A stretch of DNA of 64,000 bases from JBCCXZ01 sp965228005 (GCA_965228005.1 CBDDGV010000004.1:930001-994000), one strand, 5' to 3'; shown: positions 43,782 to 54,000, numbered from the stretch's first letter. Notes: generated by a model not told the origin, from the letters alone. Program-made: numbers and translations.

Positions 43782-44624
43782 TCAGCAGATGTGGTGGAAG
43801 TCACAGATGATGTTCCACGCCTCCTCGGGCGTCTCGGCGAAACTGATCAGATCGAGGTGGTCGTCGGCGATCACGCCCTCGTCCGCCAGCTTCTGGAAGT
43901 TCACGACGCTCTTCCAGTACTCTTCGCCGTACAGGATGATCGGGATCGACTGCATGCGTCCCGTCTGCCGCAGCGTGAGCGTGTTGAACAGCTCGTCGAG
44001 CGTCCCGTACCCGCCGGGGAAGACGACCAGCGCCTCCGCTCGCAGCACGAAGTGGAACTTCCGCAACGCGAAGTAGCTGAACTGGAAGCACAGCTCCGGC
44101 GTGATGTAGGGGTTGGGCTCCTGCTCGTGGGGCAGCTCGATGTTGAAGCCGATGCTCTTGGCGCCGATCTCGAACGCGCCCCGGTTGGCGGCCTCCATAA
44201 TCCCCGGGCCGCCGCCGGTGGCGATCACGTACTCGCACTTTCCGTTCAGCTGGCACTGGGAAGAGACGAGCCGCCCGAACTCGCGCGCGTCCTCGTAGAA
44301 CCGTGACTTGGCCAGCACGCTCTCGGCCCGTTGGACGTTGCGCTCCTCGCGCGGGTCATCCTGGAAGCCCTTCTCCAAGTGACGCTTGGCCATCGCCAGC
44401 CGCGCCTCGGCTTCTTCCTGCGGCACGATCTGCGTGCCGCCGAACACCACGACGGTCGACTCGATCTGGTTCTCCCGCAGCAGCGTCTCGACCTTCTGCA
44501 GCTCGAGCTGCATCCGCACCGGGCGTTGTTCGCCGCGGCCCAGGAAGTCGATGTCCACCTCCGCGAGTTGGTACGTGTGCGACTCGAGGATGGCCCGGCG
44601 GTTGGCTTCGACGTTCTTGTCCAT
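43782..44624 (-). CDS. LOG family protein (nucleoside monophosphate phosphoribohydrolase-like)
   Basis: Rossmann-type protein of 280 residues with both signatures of the LOG/lysine-decarboxylase-like family: GGGPGIMEA (137-145) and PGGYGTLDE (203-211). LOG enzymes remove the base from nucleoside 5'-monophosphates, and plant LOG makes active cytokinins. This is a longer bacterial type with about 55 extra N-terminal residues. The family is often mislabelled lysine decarboxylase. It lies 58 nt downstream of the metallo-hydrolase gene on the same strand. The physiological substrate is not known. Confidence 0.92.
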   Translation of the reverse strand: MDKNVEANRRAILESHTYQLAEVDIDFLGRGEQRPVRMQLELQKVETLLRENQIESTVVVFGGTQIVPQEEAEARLAMAKRHLEKGFQDDPREERNVQRAESVLAKSRFYEDAREFGRLVSSQCQLNGKCEYVIATGGGPGIMEAANRGAFEIGAKSIGFNIELPHEQEPNPYITPELCFQFSYFALRKFHFVLRAEALVVFPGGYGTLDELFNTLTLRQTGRMQSIPIILYGEEYWKSVVNFQKLADEGVIADDHLDLISFAETPEEAWNIICDFHHIC

Positions 44625-44682
44625 CAGTCTGTCGGTCTAAAGGGGGGTGTCGGTGGCGGCGGCCCGCGGCGGGCCGCCAGAA

Positions 44683-46068
44683 CTAGGTTAGCTCGTAACG
44701 GTCGCCCAGGCCGGGGACCGTGACCTCCCAACCGCGGGAGGACCTCAAATGACTGGAGAAAGCCTCCAGGCTCTCCGGCTCGCCGTGCGTGAGGAACACC
44801 CGCTTGGGGTCCGGCAGCGGCTCGAGCCAGCGGTGCAGCTCGCTGCGGCCCGCGTGCCCGCTCAGCCCGGAGACGGTCTCGATCGCCGCCCGCACCGGCA
44901 CGTCGCGGCCATGCATCCGCAGCGTCTCGCAGCCTTCCTGCAGCCGCCGGCCGCGCGTGCCCTTGGCCATGTAGCCGCCTAGCACGACGGTGTTCTTTGG
45001 GCTCGGCAAACGCTGCTTCAGGTGGTGGATGATCCGCCCGCCGGTCATCATCCCGCTGCTGGAGATGATCACCGCCGGGCCGTCCAACCGGTTGAGCGCC
45101 TTCGAGGCGTCGGTCTTCCGGCAGAGGTGCACCTGGGGGCCGCCCAGCACCGGGCGGTCGTCGGTCAGGTCGCCGTCGCTGAGGTCGTGGTCGTCGTTGT
45201 GCGACCGGTAGATCTGCGTCGCGTTGCACGCCATCGGGCTGTCGAGGTAGATCGGCAGGTCGGGGATCCGGCCCGCGCCCTTCAGCAGCTGCAGCAGGTA
45301 GATCAACTGCTGCGCGCGGCCCACGGCGAACGACGCCACCAGCATCACGCCGCCGCGCTCGACCGCCCGGCCTACGACCTCGGCGAGCGAGTCGAGCAGG
45401 TCGCCCTCGGGGTGATCGCGGTCGCCGTAGGTGCTCTCGCAGACGAGGTAGTCGCAAGCCGGCGGCGGTGCCGGGTTGTGGTACAGCGGGCCGTCGTACC
45501 GGCCGACGTCTCCGGAGAAGAGCAGCCGTATCGGCGGGTCTTGCTCGCGGAGGTCGACCTCGATCATGCTGGAGCCGAGCAGGTGCCCCGCGTCGTGGTA
45601 CCGCATCCAGATCGGCCCGGCCGCCTGGAACCACTCGCCCCGCTTCACCTCGCGGAGCAACGAGACCGCCCGCTCGACGTCGCGGCCGTTGTAGAGCGGC
45701 TTGGCCGGCTTGTGCCGCGAGTAGCCCTTGCGGTTGGCGTACTCCGCGTCCGCCTCTTGGCACTTGGCCGAGTCGAGCAGGATCAGCTCCGCGAGCTTGC
45801 TCGTGGCCGGCGTGCAGTACACCCTGCGGTTGAAGCCCTGCTTCACGATGCGGGGCAGGTAGCCGGTGTGGTCGAGGTGCGCGTGGGTGAGCACGACCGC
45901 GTCGAGCGCGGCGGGGTCGAAGTCGGGCGCCTCCCAGTTCCGCTGCCGCAGCTCTTTAAGGCCCTGGAACATGCCGCAGTCGACGAGCACCTCGTGGCCG
46001 CCCGCTTCCAGCAGGAACTTCGAGCCCGTCACCGTGCCGGCTCCGCCGTGAAACGCGATCGATGCCAT
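44683..46068 (-). CDS. Beta-CASP metallo-beta-lactamase fold RNase/exonuclease-like protein
   Basis: Metal-dependent hydrolase of 461 residues. The MBL core starts IAFHGGAGTVTGSKFLLEAG and has the metal motif THAHLDHTGYLPRI (62-67), the His in YHDAGHLLGSSMIEV and the Asp in FSGDVGRYDGPLY. The inserted beta-CASP domain and the C-terminal SGLSGHAGRSELHRWL and VFLTHGEPESL segments place it with the KH-less CPSF/Ysh1-type RNases of bacteria. It acts in the cytoplasm, probably on RNA. The usual S-A-H-A motif reads S-G-H-A. It is followed by the LOG gene and preceded by the UbiD gene's hairpin region. Confidence 0.92.
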   Translation of the reverse strand: MASIAFHGGAGTVTGSKFLLEAGGHEVLVDCGMFQGLKELRQRNWEAPDFDPAALDAVVLTHAHLDHTGYLPRIVKQGFNRRVYCTPATSKLAELILLDSAKCQEADAEYANRKGYSRHKPAKPLYNGRDVERAVSLLREVKRGEWFQAAGPIWMRYHDAGHLLGSSMIEVDLREQDPPIRLLFSGDVGRYDGPLYHNPAPPPACDYLVCESTYGDRDHPEGDLLDSLAEVVGRAVERGGVMLVASFAVGRAQQLIYLLQLLKGAGRIPDLPIYLDSPMACNATQIYRSHNDDHDLSDGDLTDDRPVLGGPQVHLCRKTDASKALNRLDGPAVIISSSGMMTGGRIIHHLKQRLPSPKNTVVLGGYMAKGTRGRRLQEGCETLRMHGRDVPVRAAIETVSGLSGHAGRSELHRWLEPLPDPKRVFLTHGEPESLEAFSSHLRSSRGWEVTVPGLGDRYELT

Positions 46069-46198
46069 CGTGGCGCGGGTCCTAAGAGGTGCAACTCGTC
46101 GGCGCTCTACGGACGCGCGACAGGAACCCTATAGGATAGCCGTTCGCGACGTGCAGCCCCACAGGAACTAACGCCGGTGTGCGGCGGGATTATCTCTT

Positions 46199-46244
46199 CT
46201 TGGCCGAAGGCCAAGCTCACCGTAGCCTAGGGCATCGCCCTAGG
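46199..46244. repeat. Two adjacent perfect hairpins downstream of the UbiD gene
   Basis: CTTGGCC-GAA-GGCCAAG (46199-46215) and CCTAGGGC-ATC-GCCCTAGG (46226-46244) are perfect palindromes with 3-nt loops. They begin 6 nt after the UbiD stop on the minus strand. They have no clear T run, but position suggests transcript termination or 3'-end protection. Confidence 0.65.
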
Positions 46245-46250
46245 TGTGCT

Positions 46251-48134
46251 TTAGAACAGACCGTGCAACGGGCCCCCCGGCGCCGCGAGCGCCTCGACCG
46301 CCGCGGTCGTCTCGGGGTCTTCTTCCACCACCGGTGCGTGGTGCGCCTTGATGCGGGCGTCGATCACCAACGCCCCGCGGCAGCCCCAGTGTTTGTCCTC
46401 GATGAACGCTCCGATGCCCGAAACGTCGGTCGCCGGGTTGGCCCGCGTGAACACCGCCCAAAGCAGGTTGTTGAGCGACTCGGCCACGAACCGGCTGTCG
46501 TCCACCACCAGCACCCAGCGGAACCGGTTGATCGAGGCGTCCGCCGCGAAGGCGCCGCAGAACCGCTCGACCTCCGCCCGCGCCTGCGCGTCGTGCCGGG
46601 CCCGCGCGGTGCGCGACACGTCGTAGTCGAACGACGGCGCCGGGCAACGCGGACCTTCGACCGCTAGCACGCCCGGCAATGCGACGACGGGGTTTGCGAA
46701 ACCCTCCGGCAATTGCAGGTCCGGGGGCACTTCGGTCGCGAGTTCGAACACCGGCGGCCCCGTTGCGGCGATCACCAGCTTCGAGCCCTTGTTCACACTA
46801 AAGCCGGAGTAGTCGAGCGTGTCGATCGTGGTCTGCGTGTGGAAGTGCAGGTCCCGCGTCCAATTCGCACGCCGTAGGATGTGCGCGAGGAACGCCCCGA
46901 TGTCGTGGATGTCCAAGCCCGCGTCGTCCTGCCGCGCGGCGATCAGCAGGAACTTCGCCAGCGAGAGCTGCCCCTGCCCCAGGATGGCGTGGGCCTGGGT
47001 GAGCAGCTCCTGCGGCTGCTGCTCTTCGAGGAACGGCATGTAACGCTCGCTGCCGACCGCCAGCAGCAGCGGGTGCACTCCCGCCGCGTCGACCGCGTGC
47101 ACCGCTTCCACGCCGGGCAGCACCGTGGGGATCAGCGGCCCGGTGATCTCGTGGATCAGCTCGCCGAACATCGTGTCTTCCTGCGGCGGCCGCCCGACCA
47201 CCGTGAACGGCCAGATGGCGCCGTCGCGGTGGTACACCTTGTGGACCTTCAGCACCGGGAAGTCGTGCTCGAGCGCGTAGTAACCCAAGTGGTCGCCGAA
47301 CGGCCCCTCCGGCAGCAGCCGGCCGTCTTCGATCGTGCCGCAGATGCAGAAGTCGGCGTCGGCGTGGATCGAAGCGCCATCACGCTGCGCGATCATGCGG
47401 ACGCGGCGTTTGCCGAGAGCACCGGCGAACGTCAACTCGCTCATCCCCTCGGGCAACGGCATCACCGCCGAAACCGCCATCGACGGCGGGCCGCCCACGA
47501 AGATGTTCACGTGCAGCGGCTTGCCGAGCTCGCGAGCCGCTTGATGGTGCACGCCAATCGAGCGGTGCGTCTGGTAGTGCAGGCCGATCTCGGCGTCGGT
47601 TGCGTACTCGTTGCCGCTGAGCTGCACGCGGTACATGCCGAGGTTCGACTTATTCAAACCCGGCGCCCGCGGGTCTTCGGTGTACACCTGCGGCAGCGTG
47701 ACGAACGCCCCGCCGTCGTGCGGCCAGCTCGTAATCTGAGGCAGCCGGCTGACGGTGGTTTCGTTCGCCGTCACCGGCCCGCTTCGCACCGTGCGCGGCA
47801 GCATCGTCAGCGCGGTGAGCGGCGTGCCGACGTAACGCAGCGGCCGGTTCTTCAGGTTCTCGGGGTCGGACTTGATCTCCACCAACCGCCGCACCGCGTC
47901 GAGCGAATGACGGAACAGAAACCGGACACGCTCCGGCGTGCCGTACAGGTTGGCCAGCACCGGGAATTCGGTCCCGGTCAGGTTCCGCATCAGCACCGCC
48001 GGCCCGCCCGCCGCGAAGAGCCGCCGCTGCACCGCCGCGGCGACCAGACGGCTCTCGATCGGGTGGTCGACCTCCCTCAAATGGCCGTGGCGGCGGAGGT
48101 CTTCGGTGCATTCTTGCAGGCTGCGGTAGCTCAT
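46251..48134 (-). CDS. UbiD family decarboxylase
   Basis: Prenylated-FMN-dependent decarboxylase of 627 residues, the long UbiD subtype. The start at 48134 has GGAGA upstream. The fold is recognised from YRSLQECTEDLRRHGHLREV and PAVLMRNLTGTEFPVLANLY. The active-site region contains PEGPFGDHLGYYALEHDFPV with the conserved Glu, and VVGRPPQEDTMFGELIHEIT follows. UbiD enzymes decarboxylate aromatic or unsaturated acids, and many take part in ubiquinone or menaquinone biosynthesis. The partner prFMN synthase (UbiX) is not encoded here, so the pathway is not certain. It diverges from the ClpP-like gene. Confidence 0.93.
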   Translation of the reverse strand: MSYRSLQECTEDLRRHGHLREVDHPIESRLVAAAVQRRLFAAGGPAVLMRNLTGTEFPVLANLYGTPERVRFLFRHSLDAVRRLVEIKSDPENLKNRPLRYVGTPLTALTMLPRTVRSGPVTANETTVSRLPQITSWPHDGGAFVTLPQVYTEDPRAPGLNKSNLGMYRVQLSGNEYATDAEIGLHYQTHRSIGVHHQAARELGKPLHVNIFVGGPPSMAVSAVMPLPEGMSELTFAGALGKRRVRMIAQRDGASIHADADFCICGTIEDGRLLPEGPFGDHLGYYALEHDFPVLKVHKVYHRDGAIWPFTVVGRPPQEDTMFGELIHEITGPLIPTVLPGVEAVHAVDAAGVHPLLLAVGSERYMPFLEEQQPQELLTQAHAILGQGQLSLAKFLLIAARQDDAGLDIHDIGAFLAHILRRANWTRDLHFHTQTTIDTLDYSGFSVNKGSKLVIAATGPPVFELATEVPPDLQLPEGFANPVVALPGVLAVEGPRCPAPSFDYDVSRTARARHDAQARAEVERFCGAFAADASINRFRWVLVVDDSRFVAESLNNLLWAVFTRANPATDVSGIGAFIEDKHWGCRGALVIDARIKAHHAPVVEEDPETTAAVEALAAPGGPLHGLF

Positions 48135-48358
48135 CGGGTCTCCGCCCACAGCCCCGGCGGAGCGTCGCCGGCCGGGCGGGTGCTGGCATCCCAAGGCGGG
48201 ATATACGGGTTTTGCGGGCGGCGGATTGCCTCCGGTGTGGAACCAGAAACTGGTGGCCGCCCCACGCTCACTTTACAATAACGGAATTCGGCACGGCCGT
48301 TTGCCTAGTAGCGAGCAGCGGCCCGCGGGCCTAACCGAGAAGCTCAGGACGCCTCAAC

Positions 48359-48967
48359 ATGAGCCAACACCATCAGCAGCACGACGACGAACCCGCACCG
48401 GAAATCGCGCTCTGCGGAGACCTCACCGACCGGGAGGCCGAGCTCACCGAGCGGCTGCTGGAGATCCCGCCCGGCGGCGAGTGCACCATCTACTTCGACT
48501 CGCCCGGCGGCAGCCCCTACTGCGCCGTCTCGCTGATGACCATCCTCCGGCTCCGCGGCCTGCGGGCCACCGGCATCGTCACGGGCGAGTGCTCGTCGGC
48601 CGCCCTTTGGCCGTTCGCCGCCTGCGAGAACCGTTGGGTCACCCCCTACAGCGTCCTGCTCTTCCACCCCATGCGTTGGCAAAGCGAAGAGAACGTTGGC
48701 ATGGCCGAGGCCGCCGAGTGGGCCCGCCACTTCGCCAACCTCGAGAAGGACATGGACTCACTCCTCGCCGAACTGTTCGGCGTTTCGCGCGACCTCATGA
48801 CCGACTGGATCAACCCCGGCCGCTACGTTTCGGGCCCCGAGCTAGCCGGCGCCGGCCTGGCCGAGCTGCTGACGGTCGCCGACCTATCCGGCCCGTCGCG
48901 CGTCCTGTTGCCCAAGCAGAGCGACGCCGTCCCGGTGGGCAAACCCCAGCTCCGCAAGACGCCGTAG
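48359..48967 (+). CDS. ClpP-like serine protease-fold protein with incomplete triad
   Basis: Protein of 202 residues in the ClpP/crotonase fold. The oxyanion-type loop FDSPGGSPYCAVSLM (47-60), the Ser in GIVTGECSSAALWPFAAC (residue 79 or 80) and the His in SVLLFHPMRW (103) match ClpP S-H positions. The catalytic Asp, normally in the D-R-x-F segment before the last helix, is missing: the aligned text reads INPGRYVSG. It may be an inactive or modified homologue, similar in spirit to ClpR subunits, but too divergent to call a Clp ring partner. No Clp ATPase gene is adjacent. It is a single gene, divergent from UbiD. Confidence 0.78.
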   Translation: MSQHHQQHDDEPAPEIALCGDLTDREAELTERLLEIPPGGECTIYFDSPGGSPYCAVSLMTILRLRGLRATGIVTGECSSAALWPFAACENRWVTPYSVLLFHPMRWQSEENVGMAEAAEWARHFANLEKDMDSLLAELFGVSRDLMTDWINPGRYVSGPELAGAGLAELLTVADLSGPSRVLLPKQSDAVPVGKPQLRKTP

Positions 48968-48998
48968 CAATCGGCTACGCGGAAGGCCACGCCACCTG

Positions 48999-49679
48999 CT
49001 ATGCAGACAGGGGCGGGCCTGGCGCCCGGAGTTCTTCAAGCCACTCGGCTACTTGGCCGTCGGCCGAGTCGATCGGTTCGCGTTGTATTCGGCAACGCAG
49101 CACGGCCCGACGGATGACGCCCTTCTCCATAAAGCCCGAAGCCAGCCGCCAGGAGACCGACGCGGAGGCATCTTTGCTCTGCACGCTCGGCTCGGATTGC
49201 AAACCTTCCAGCGGCAACTCCACCGCGGACCAGCGTTCTCCCGCAACGATCACCGCTTGATCGCCGTTGGCGCCCAAGCCGTCCGCCGGAGTCCACACGC
49301 CCGCTTGCGACTTGGGGTAAACGCTCGCCGAGCGCAAGTCCGGGAAGGCTTCGAGCACGTCTGTCCTCACCGAGGCCACCAAGTCAACCGACAACGCGCC
49401 ATTCTCTGCGGATGCATCGACTCGCCAATAAGCAGTCAAGTGCGTGTGGCCGTCTTCTGTCTCGTAACGACAAACCAAGTCGCTTGCACGGACGAAGCAA
49501 TCAACAAGCCGCAGCGGTTGCGACTCGAGTCCGACGCCGAGCAACGCATCGGCGACTACAGCGTCGCCCTGAGTGACCAACCGCAGCCCAACCTCAGGCT
49601 GCGTCGCGTCGTGTGTGGCGCTGAACCCCCCTGTGCGGAGCGTTGCGCGGTTGGATTCCAGTCGCCAGACTTCGGTCAT
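48999..49679 (-). CDS. Hypothetical strand-rich protein
   Basis: Protein of about 226 residues without a signal peptide or membrane helix; I do not recognise it. It is made of alternating hydrophobic strands (TEVWRLESNRATLRTGGFSA; GLRLVTQGDAVVADALLGVG; LTAYWRVDASAENGALSVDL; ERWSAVELPLEGL), suggesting a beta-sandwich. The frame is open further upstream to 49790, but that part runs into a terminator-like hairpin, so the ATG at 49679 is used despite a weak ribosome binding site. It converges on the ClpP-like gene with 31 bp between stops. Confidence 0.6.
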   Translation of the reverse strand: MTEVWRLESNRATLRTGGFSATHDATQPEVGLRLVTQGDAVVADALLGVGLESQPLRLVDCFVRASDLVCRYETEDGHTHLTAYWRVDASAENGALSVDLVASVRTDVLEAFPDLRSASVYPKSQAGVWTPADGLGANGDQAVIVAGERWSAVELPLEGLQSEPSVQSKDASASVSWRLASGFMEKGVIRRAVLRCRIQREPIDSADGQVAEWLEELRAPGPPLSA

Positions 49680-50101
49680 GCCACGTTCGGAGATAGGTCG
49701 CCGGCAATTCGGCACGCCGTGACGTGGAGACCGTTGGCGTCCATCCATCCCGGCAGGACTACGATTGCAAAAAAAACCCCGCCGAAACACCCGAGGGTGA
49801 AGCGACGGGGCCGGAACAGAGAAGAGGCCGTGTAAGCAGTGGGGGAATGATAAGATGAGGCAAAGTCGGAACCGCTGCAGAAACAGCAGTTAGGCAATGC
49901 CCGCGAACACGGTCTCCTAACTCCTTCTTCACTGAACGATCATACTCATTTGCGGTAAGCTGTCCAGCAGTTCTGCCGCATCTTTTTTGCCCTCGGGCGG
50001 TTTGTCAGGGCTGTTCCCGCCCAGACCGGGCAGGGCGACTCTGTAAGCTAAGTCACCAAATGATCTTGCGTCGTTCGCCCTCTTGAAGCCCGAGACCGCC
50101 C
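49680..50101. other. 422-bp intergenic region containing a terminator and no clear gene
   Basis: The region lies between the start of the hypothetical gene (minus) and the IMPase gene (plus). A minus-strand terminator sits at 49769-49810. To its right, about 290 nt have no gene I can support. One open stretch on the minus strand runs for about 57 codons to a stop at 49929-49931 but has no ATG, GTG or TTG before its last few codons. A small RNA on the minus strand is possible. Confidence 0.5.
49769..49810 (-). terminator. Rho-independent terminator on the minus strand, owner unknown
   Basis: An outer stem CCCCGCCG (49777-49784) pairs with CGACGGGG (49803-49810) with one mismatch, and an inner CACC/GGTG stem extends it. 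In the minus direction it is followed by eight T (A run 49769-49776). It lies upstream of the gene starting at 49679, so it must end a transcript coming from the right of 49810. Confidence 0.78.
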
Positions 50102-50887
50102 GTGCCGCGCCCCGATGAACTCAGCCAGCTCCGAAACCTGGCCGAAAGAGCTGCGAGACTGGGCGGGGCGCAACTGCTGAAGCTCCGCGGATCGGCCGCT
50201 TCGCGGGAAAAGGCCCCTAGAGACCTGGTGACCGACGCCGACCTTGCTTCGCAGGAAGCCATCCAAAACTCCGTCGCGCAAGTCTATCCAGAGCACGGGT
50301 TCCTCGGCGAAGAATCGGTAGACTTTGCCCAGTTAGACGCCGAGTACTGCTGGGTGGTCGATCCTCTGGACGGTACGACCAACTACGTCCACGAATTCCC
50401 TTTTTTTGCCGTCTCGGTCGCCGTTTGCCACAAGGCCGTGCCGATTGCCGGAGCGGTATTCGATCCCCTGCGGGAAGAGTCTTTCACCGCCGCGGCGGGG
50501 TTGGGGGCCGAGTTGAACGGAAAGCCGATCGGCGTTTCGCAGACCAGCCAGATCAACGAAGCCCTGGTCGCCGCCAGCATGCCGGCGCGGGTAATGTCGG
50601 ACGACGCCGACCTGCGGAGCCTCTTGCGCGTCTCTCCCGCCTGCAGGGCGATCCGTCGGACAGGCTCCGCGGCGTTGAACCTGGCCTACGTCGCATCGGG
50701 CAGGATGGACGCCCACTGGGCGCACTCGATCCGTCCTTGGGACGCGGCCGCCGGGGTGCTGTTGGTCGCCGAGGCGGGCGGCGTCGTAACCTCCTCCTCA
50801 GGCCACGACTTCCGGATCGCCGAGCCGAACTATCTCGTGGCCGCGACGGCCGATCTGCACAGCGCCGTGCTTGCCCTGCTTGCCTAG
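50102..50887 (+). CDS. Inositol monophosphatase family protein
   Basis: Mg-dependent phosphatase of 261 residues. The metal-binding signatures are intact: GFLGEES (66-72), WVVDPLDGTTNYVHEFPFFA (84-103) and IRPWDAAAGVLLVAEAGGVV (about 210-230). Candidate substrates are myo-inositol phosphates, histidinol phosphate or PAP, since the family includes SuhB, CysQ and HisN types. The D-P-L-D-G-T-T-N-Y pattern fits the SuhB/IMPase side best. The start is a GTG with a weak ribosome binding site. It is 172 nt upstream of the giant-protein operon on the same strand, which may or may not be co-transcribed. Confidence 0.9.
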   Translation: MPRPDELSQLRNLAERAARLGGAQLLKLRGSAASREKAPRDLVTDADLASQEAIQNSVAQVYPEHGFLGEESVDFAQLDAEYCWVVDPLDGTTNYVHEFPFFAVSVAVCHKAVPIAGAVFDPLREESFTAAAGLGAELNGKPIGVSQTSQINEALVAASMPARVMSDDADLRSLLRVSPACRAIRRTGSAALNLAYVASGRMDAHWAHSIRPWDAAAGVLLVAEAGGVVTSSSGHDFRIAEPNYLVAATADLHSAVLALLA

Positions 50888-51059
50888 CGCAGCCGACTGG
50901 GAAGATCGTACGTATAATCGCTGCTTTACCGGGCTTTGGCTCTGTCGTCCTCCATTCCTCGGACAGCCCGCGCCGTCCTCCAACCCGGCGTCGTCGGCGA
51001 CCGCGGCCGCAAGCGATGTCCCGCGTACTCTCCTCCGCCAAGCAACGGCCGCCAACGGC

Positions 51060-54000
51060 ATGACACTCAGCCCGCACAACCGAGGCCTGCGCCTTGCCTG
51101 GCTGATCATGCTGGTGCTGAGCGCAACGAGTGCGGCTACGGCCCAAGAGGGGTTAGCGCAATCAGAAGCCGAAGACCCCGTTCAGGCGCTCTCAAGCCAG
51201 GCGGGACCGGCGGGGACCGAGCCGGATGTCTTCCTCATCCCCGACGAGACGGGCAAGCTCCGCCGCGTCGTCGGAGCCACCTACGAAGAGCTGATGCGTG
51301 CATGGTCTGGCCGGCCGGGCGCGGCGGCAAACGCCCCGCCGGGCGCGGTCGTCGAGCAACTCAGCGGCACGGTCGACATCGGAGAGGAGGACGCACTGGT
51401 CCGACTCCGGGCGGTTGTGCGGAAGACCACTGCGGGACGGGTGCGGGCGCCTCTGCTCATGCCCGGCCTCATGATCGAACAAAGCAGCCTCACGCCAGAA
51501 CAGGGGGTGCTCGCGGTCGAGCCCGGCACTAGCGGCTACGCCCTCTGGCTGTGGGGGCCCCAGGGCGAGCGGTTCGAGTTGGAGCTGAAAGGCCGTGTTC
51601 GCCTGCGGCAACAAGACGAGACCTCCCTGTTGAAACTCTCGGTACCCTCCGCGGTCAGCCAGAGACTCGAGCTCCACTTCGAGCAACCCGTCTCGGTGCT
51701 CCGATCGTCCCCGGGCGTGCGGGCCGTCGCGGGCCAGGCCGACCGCGGAACCACGCTCGAGGCTGTCGGGGGCGTGTCGCCGATCGAGGTCGAGTGGTCG
51801 GAACCCCGCAGCGGCGAACTTTCCGAACCGACCGTGCTCACTGCCGACTCGCTGGTGCGGGTCGAGGTGCAGAACGACCGGGTGCTCTGCACGGCCGACA
51901 TCCGGACCCAGACGCCGGCCTCCGCCCGCCGCGGCATCCGTGTGCGATTGCCGGAAGGGTTCCGGGCCGCGGAGGGTGTACCCGGCCAGCGTCGGGTTGA
52001 GGGGAACCTGTTGGAACTGTCTCCCCTGAAAGACGACGGAGACGGCCGGCGATACCGCTTGGTCTGCGAGGCCCCTTCGCCGGGTTCGTCGGTCTCCTCC
52101 TCTCTGTCGATGCCCGCGTTCGAGATCCTCGGCGCCTACACGCAGCAGGGCCGAGTAGAGGTCGCGTCCACCGACCGGCTCCGCGTCTTCTGCCAGATGC
52201 AAGGCAACCTCCGGCAAGTGCCCCTGGGCGAGCCGGAAGCAGCCCCCGACGCGGCACGCCCGGTGGGCCGCTACGAGTTTGGCGGGACCGACTGGGTGCT
52301 GAAGCTCACCACCGACCCGGTGCGCCGCGTCGTGCGCGTCCGGCCCGCGTTTGACCTGCGTCTCGCGGCGGGCCACGCCGAGCTGATCGCCGAGTTCGAC
52401 TACCTCATGACCGGCCCCGGCGACTCGCTGCTGCGGGTGGCGCTGAACCAGTGGAAGATCATCGACGCCCCCGAAGCCTCCGGCGACGCGCTCGACGCCA
52501 GCCGCTGCTACGTGAGCAGCGACGGCACGTACGTTATGCACCTCCGCTCGCCCGCCACAACATCGACGCGGGTCAGGCTCAAGCTGCGACGCGACTCCCA
52601 GGGAGGGCAGCGTCAGTTCTCCCTGCCCGAGCCTATCGGGGGCAGCGTTCTGCCGGGGTCGATGACCGTCGACGCCGACCCCGAGCTCGTGCTCAACCCA
52701 GACCCGAAGGCCATGGTCGGGCTCTCCAGCCTGGCGAGGACCGACCGCAGCGCGTTGGCCGACGGCGCCTTCTACTACCGGACCTTCTTCCGCGAGGTGG
52801 CGTTCGCGACCCGCGTGAGCCAGAGGCCGGTGCGACTCGACATCGACCTGCTCACAGCCGTCGCCATGGAGAACGGCGAAGCGGCGGTGACCCAGCAATA
52901 CTCGTGCGCTGTGCAGTACGGGCAGGTGCGCGAGTTGGAGCTGCTCGTCCCCCGCGGCCTGCTGGAACGGGGAGTCGTCCTCGAACTGAGGGAGGGCGAG
53001 CAGTGGCGGCCGCTCGACACGGCGGAAGCGGCCGCGGCACTCGAAGCAGACGGCGCCGCACAAGACGCCGCCGCGCCGGTCCGCGTGCGGTTGGACAGCC
53101 CGCTCGAAGGGCTCTCTGAGTTCGGCGTCCGTTATCTCTTGCCCGTCGAACCGGACGCAACGAGACGCCCCACCGCTTGGGACGTGCCGCTCTGCGCCGT
53201 GGAGGCCAACAGCCTGGCCCGACAGGTCACGGTCCGCACGCCGCCGGGCTACGTCTGCGACCTTGCCGGCGGGCCGTACGCAACGTTGTGGTCTCGCGAC
53301 CCCGCCGCTCCGGATCAGGGGGGAGCGACGCTCTTCTCGTCCAGCGGACAGCCCTGGGCGATTGCGCTGTCCGTGTCGCCCGTGGGGCAGGCATCACCGT
53401 CTCGGGCCGAGGTCGAGAAGGCCTGGCTGCAGTCCTGGGTCGTCGCCGGGGTCCAGCAAGACCGCCAGAGGTTCCGATTGCGGGGCGAAGGAGAGCTGCG
53501 GCTCCGCCTGCCCGCGGCCGCGGCCGGCCTGCCGATCGAGGCCAAGCTCGACGGGCTCCCCGTCGAGGTGCAGGAGGCCGATGACGCGGTCATCCGCATC
53601 CCGCTGCCGAACCTCCCAGACCGCAGCGAAACGGCAGAAGACTCTGCGGCCCCTGCGCGCACGCTGGAAGTACGTTGGTTGCGACCGCTCCGCGCCGGTT
53701 TACCTTCGGTATCCCCAATGCAGATCGACGGGGCCGACGCCGACTTCCCCGTGGTGTGGGAGCTGGTGTTGCCGCCCGGACAGGTCTTAGGGCGTATCCC
53801 GGAAGGCTTCACATCGAGCGCGCCCTTCGGAGAACGCCCGCGTTCGCAGGAGAGCGGCGTCGACTCCGAGATCGCGCGGTGGATGGACTGGCCCGACGAG
53901 GAGGCCGCGCCGTGGTCGGGAAGCCGCTACGTCTTGGTCGCGCTCTCCCAGCCCGCCGAAACCCGGGTCTTTGTTTTCAGCCGCGCCTGGCTCGTTCTGC

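Noticed and set aside
49929..50100. Open stretch of about 57 codons on the minus strand ending at 49929-49931
   Set aside because: It has no ATG, GTG or TTG start before its last few codons and partly overlaps the start of the IMPase gene.
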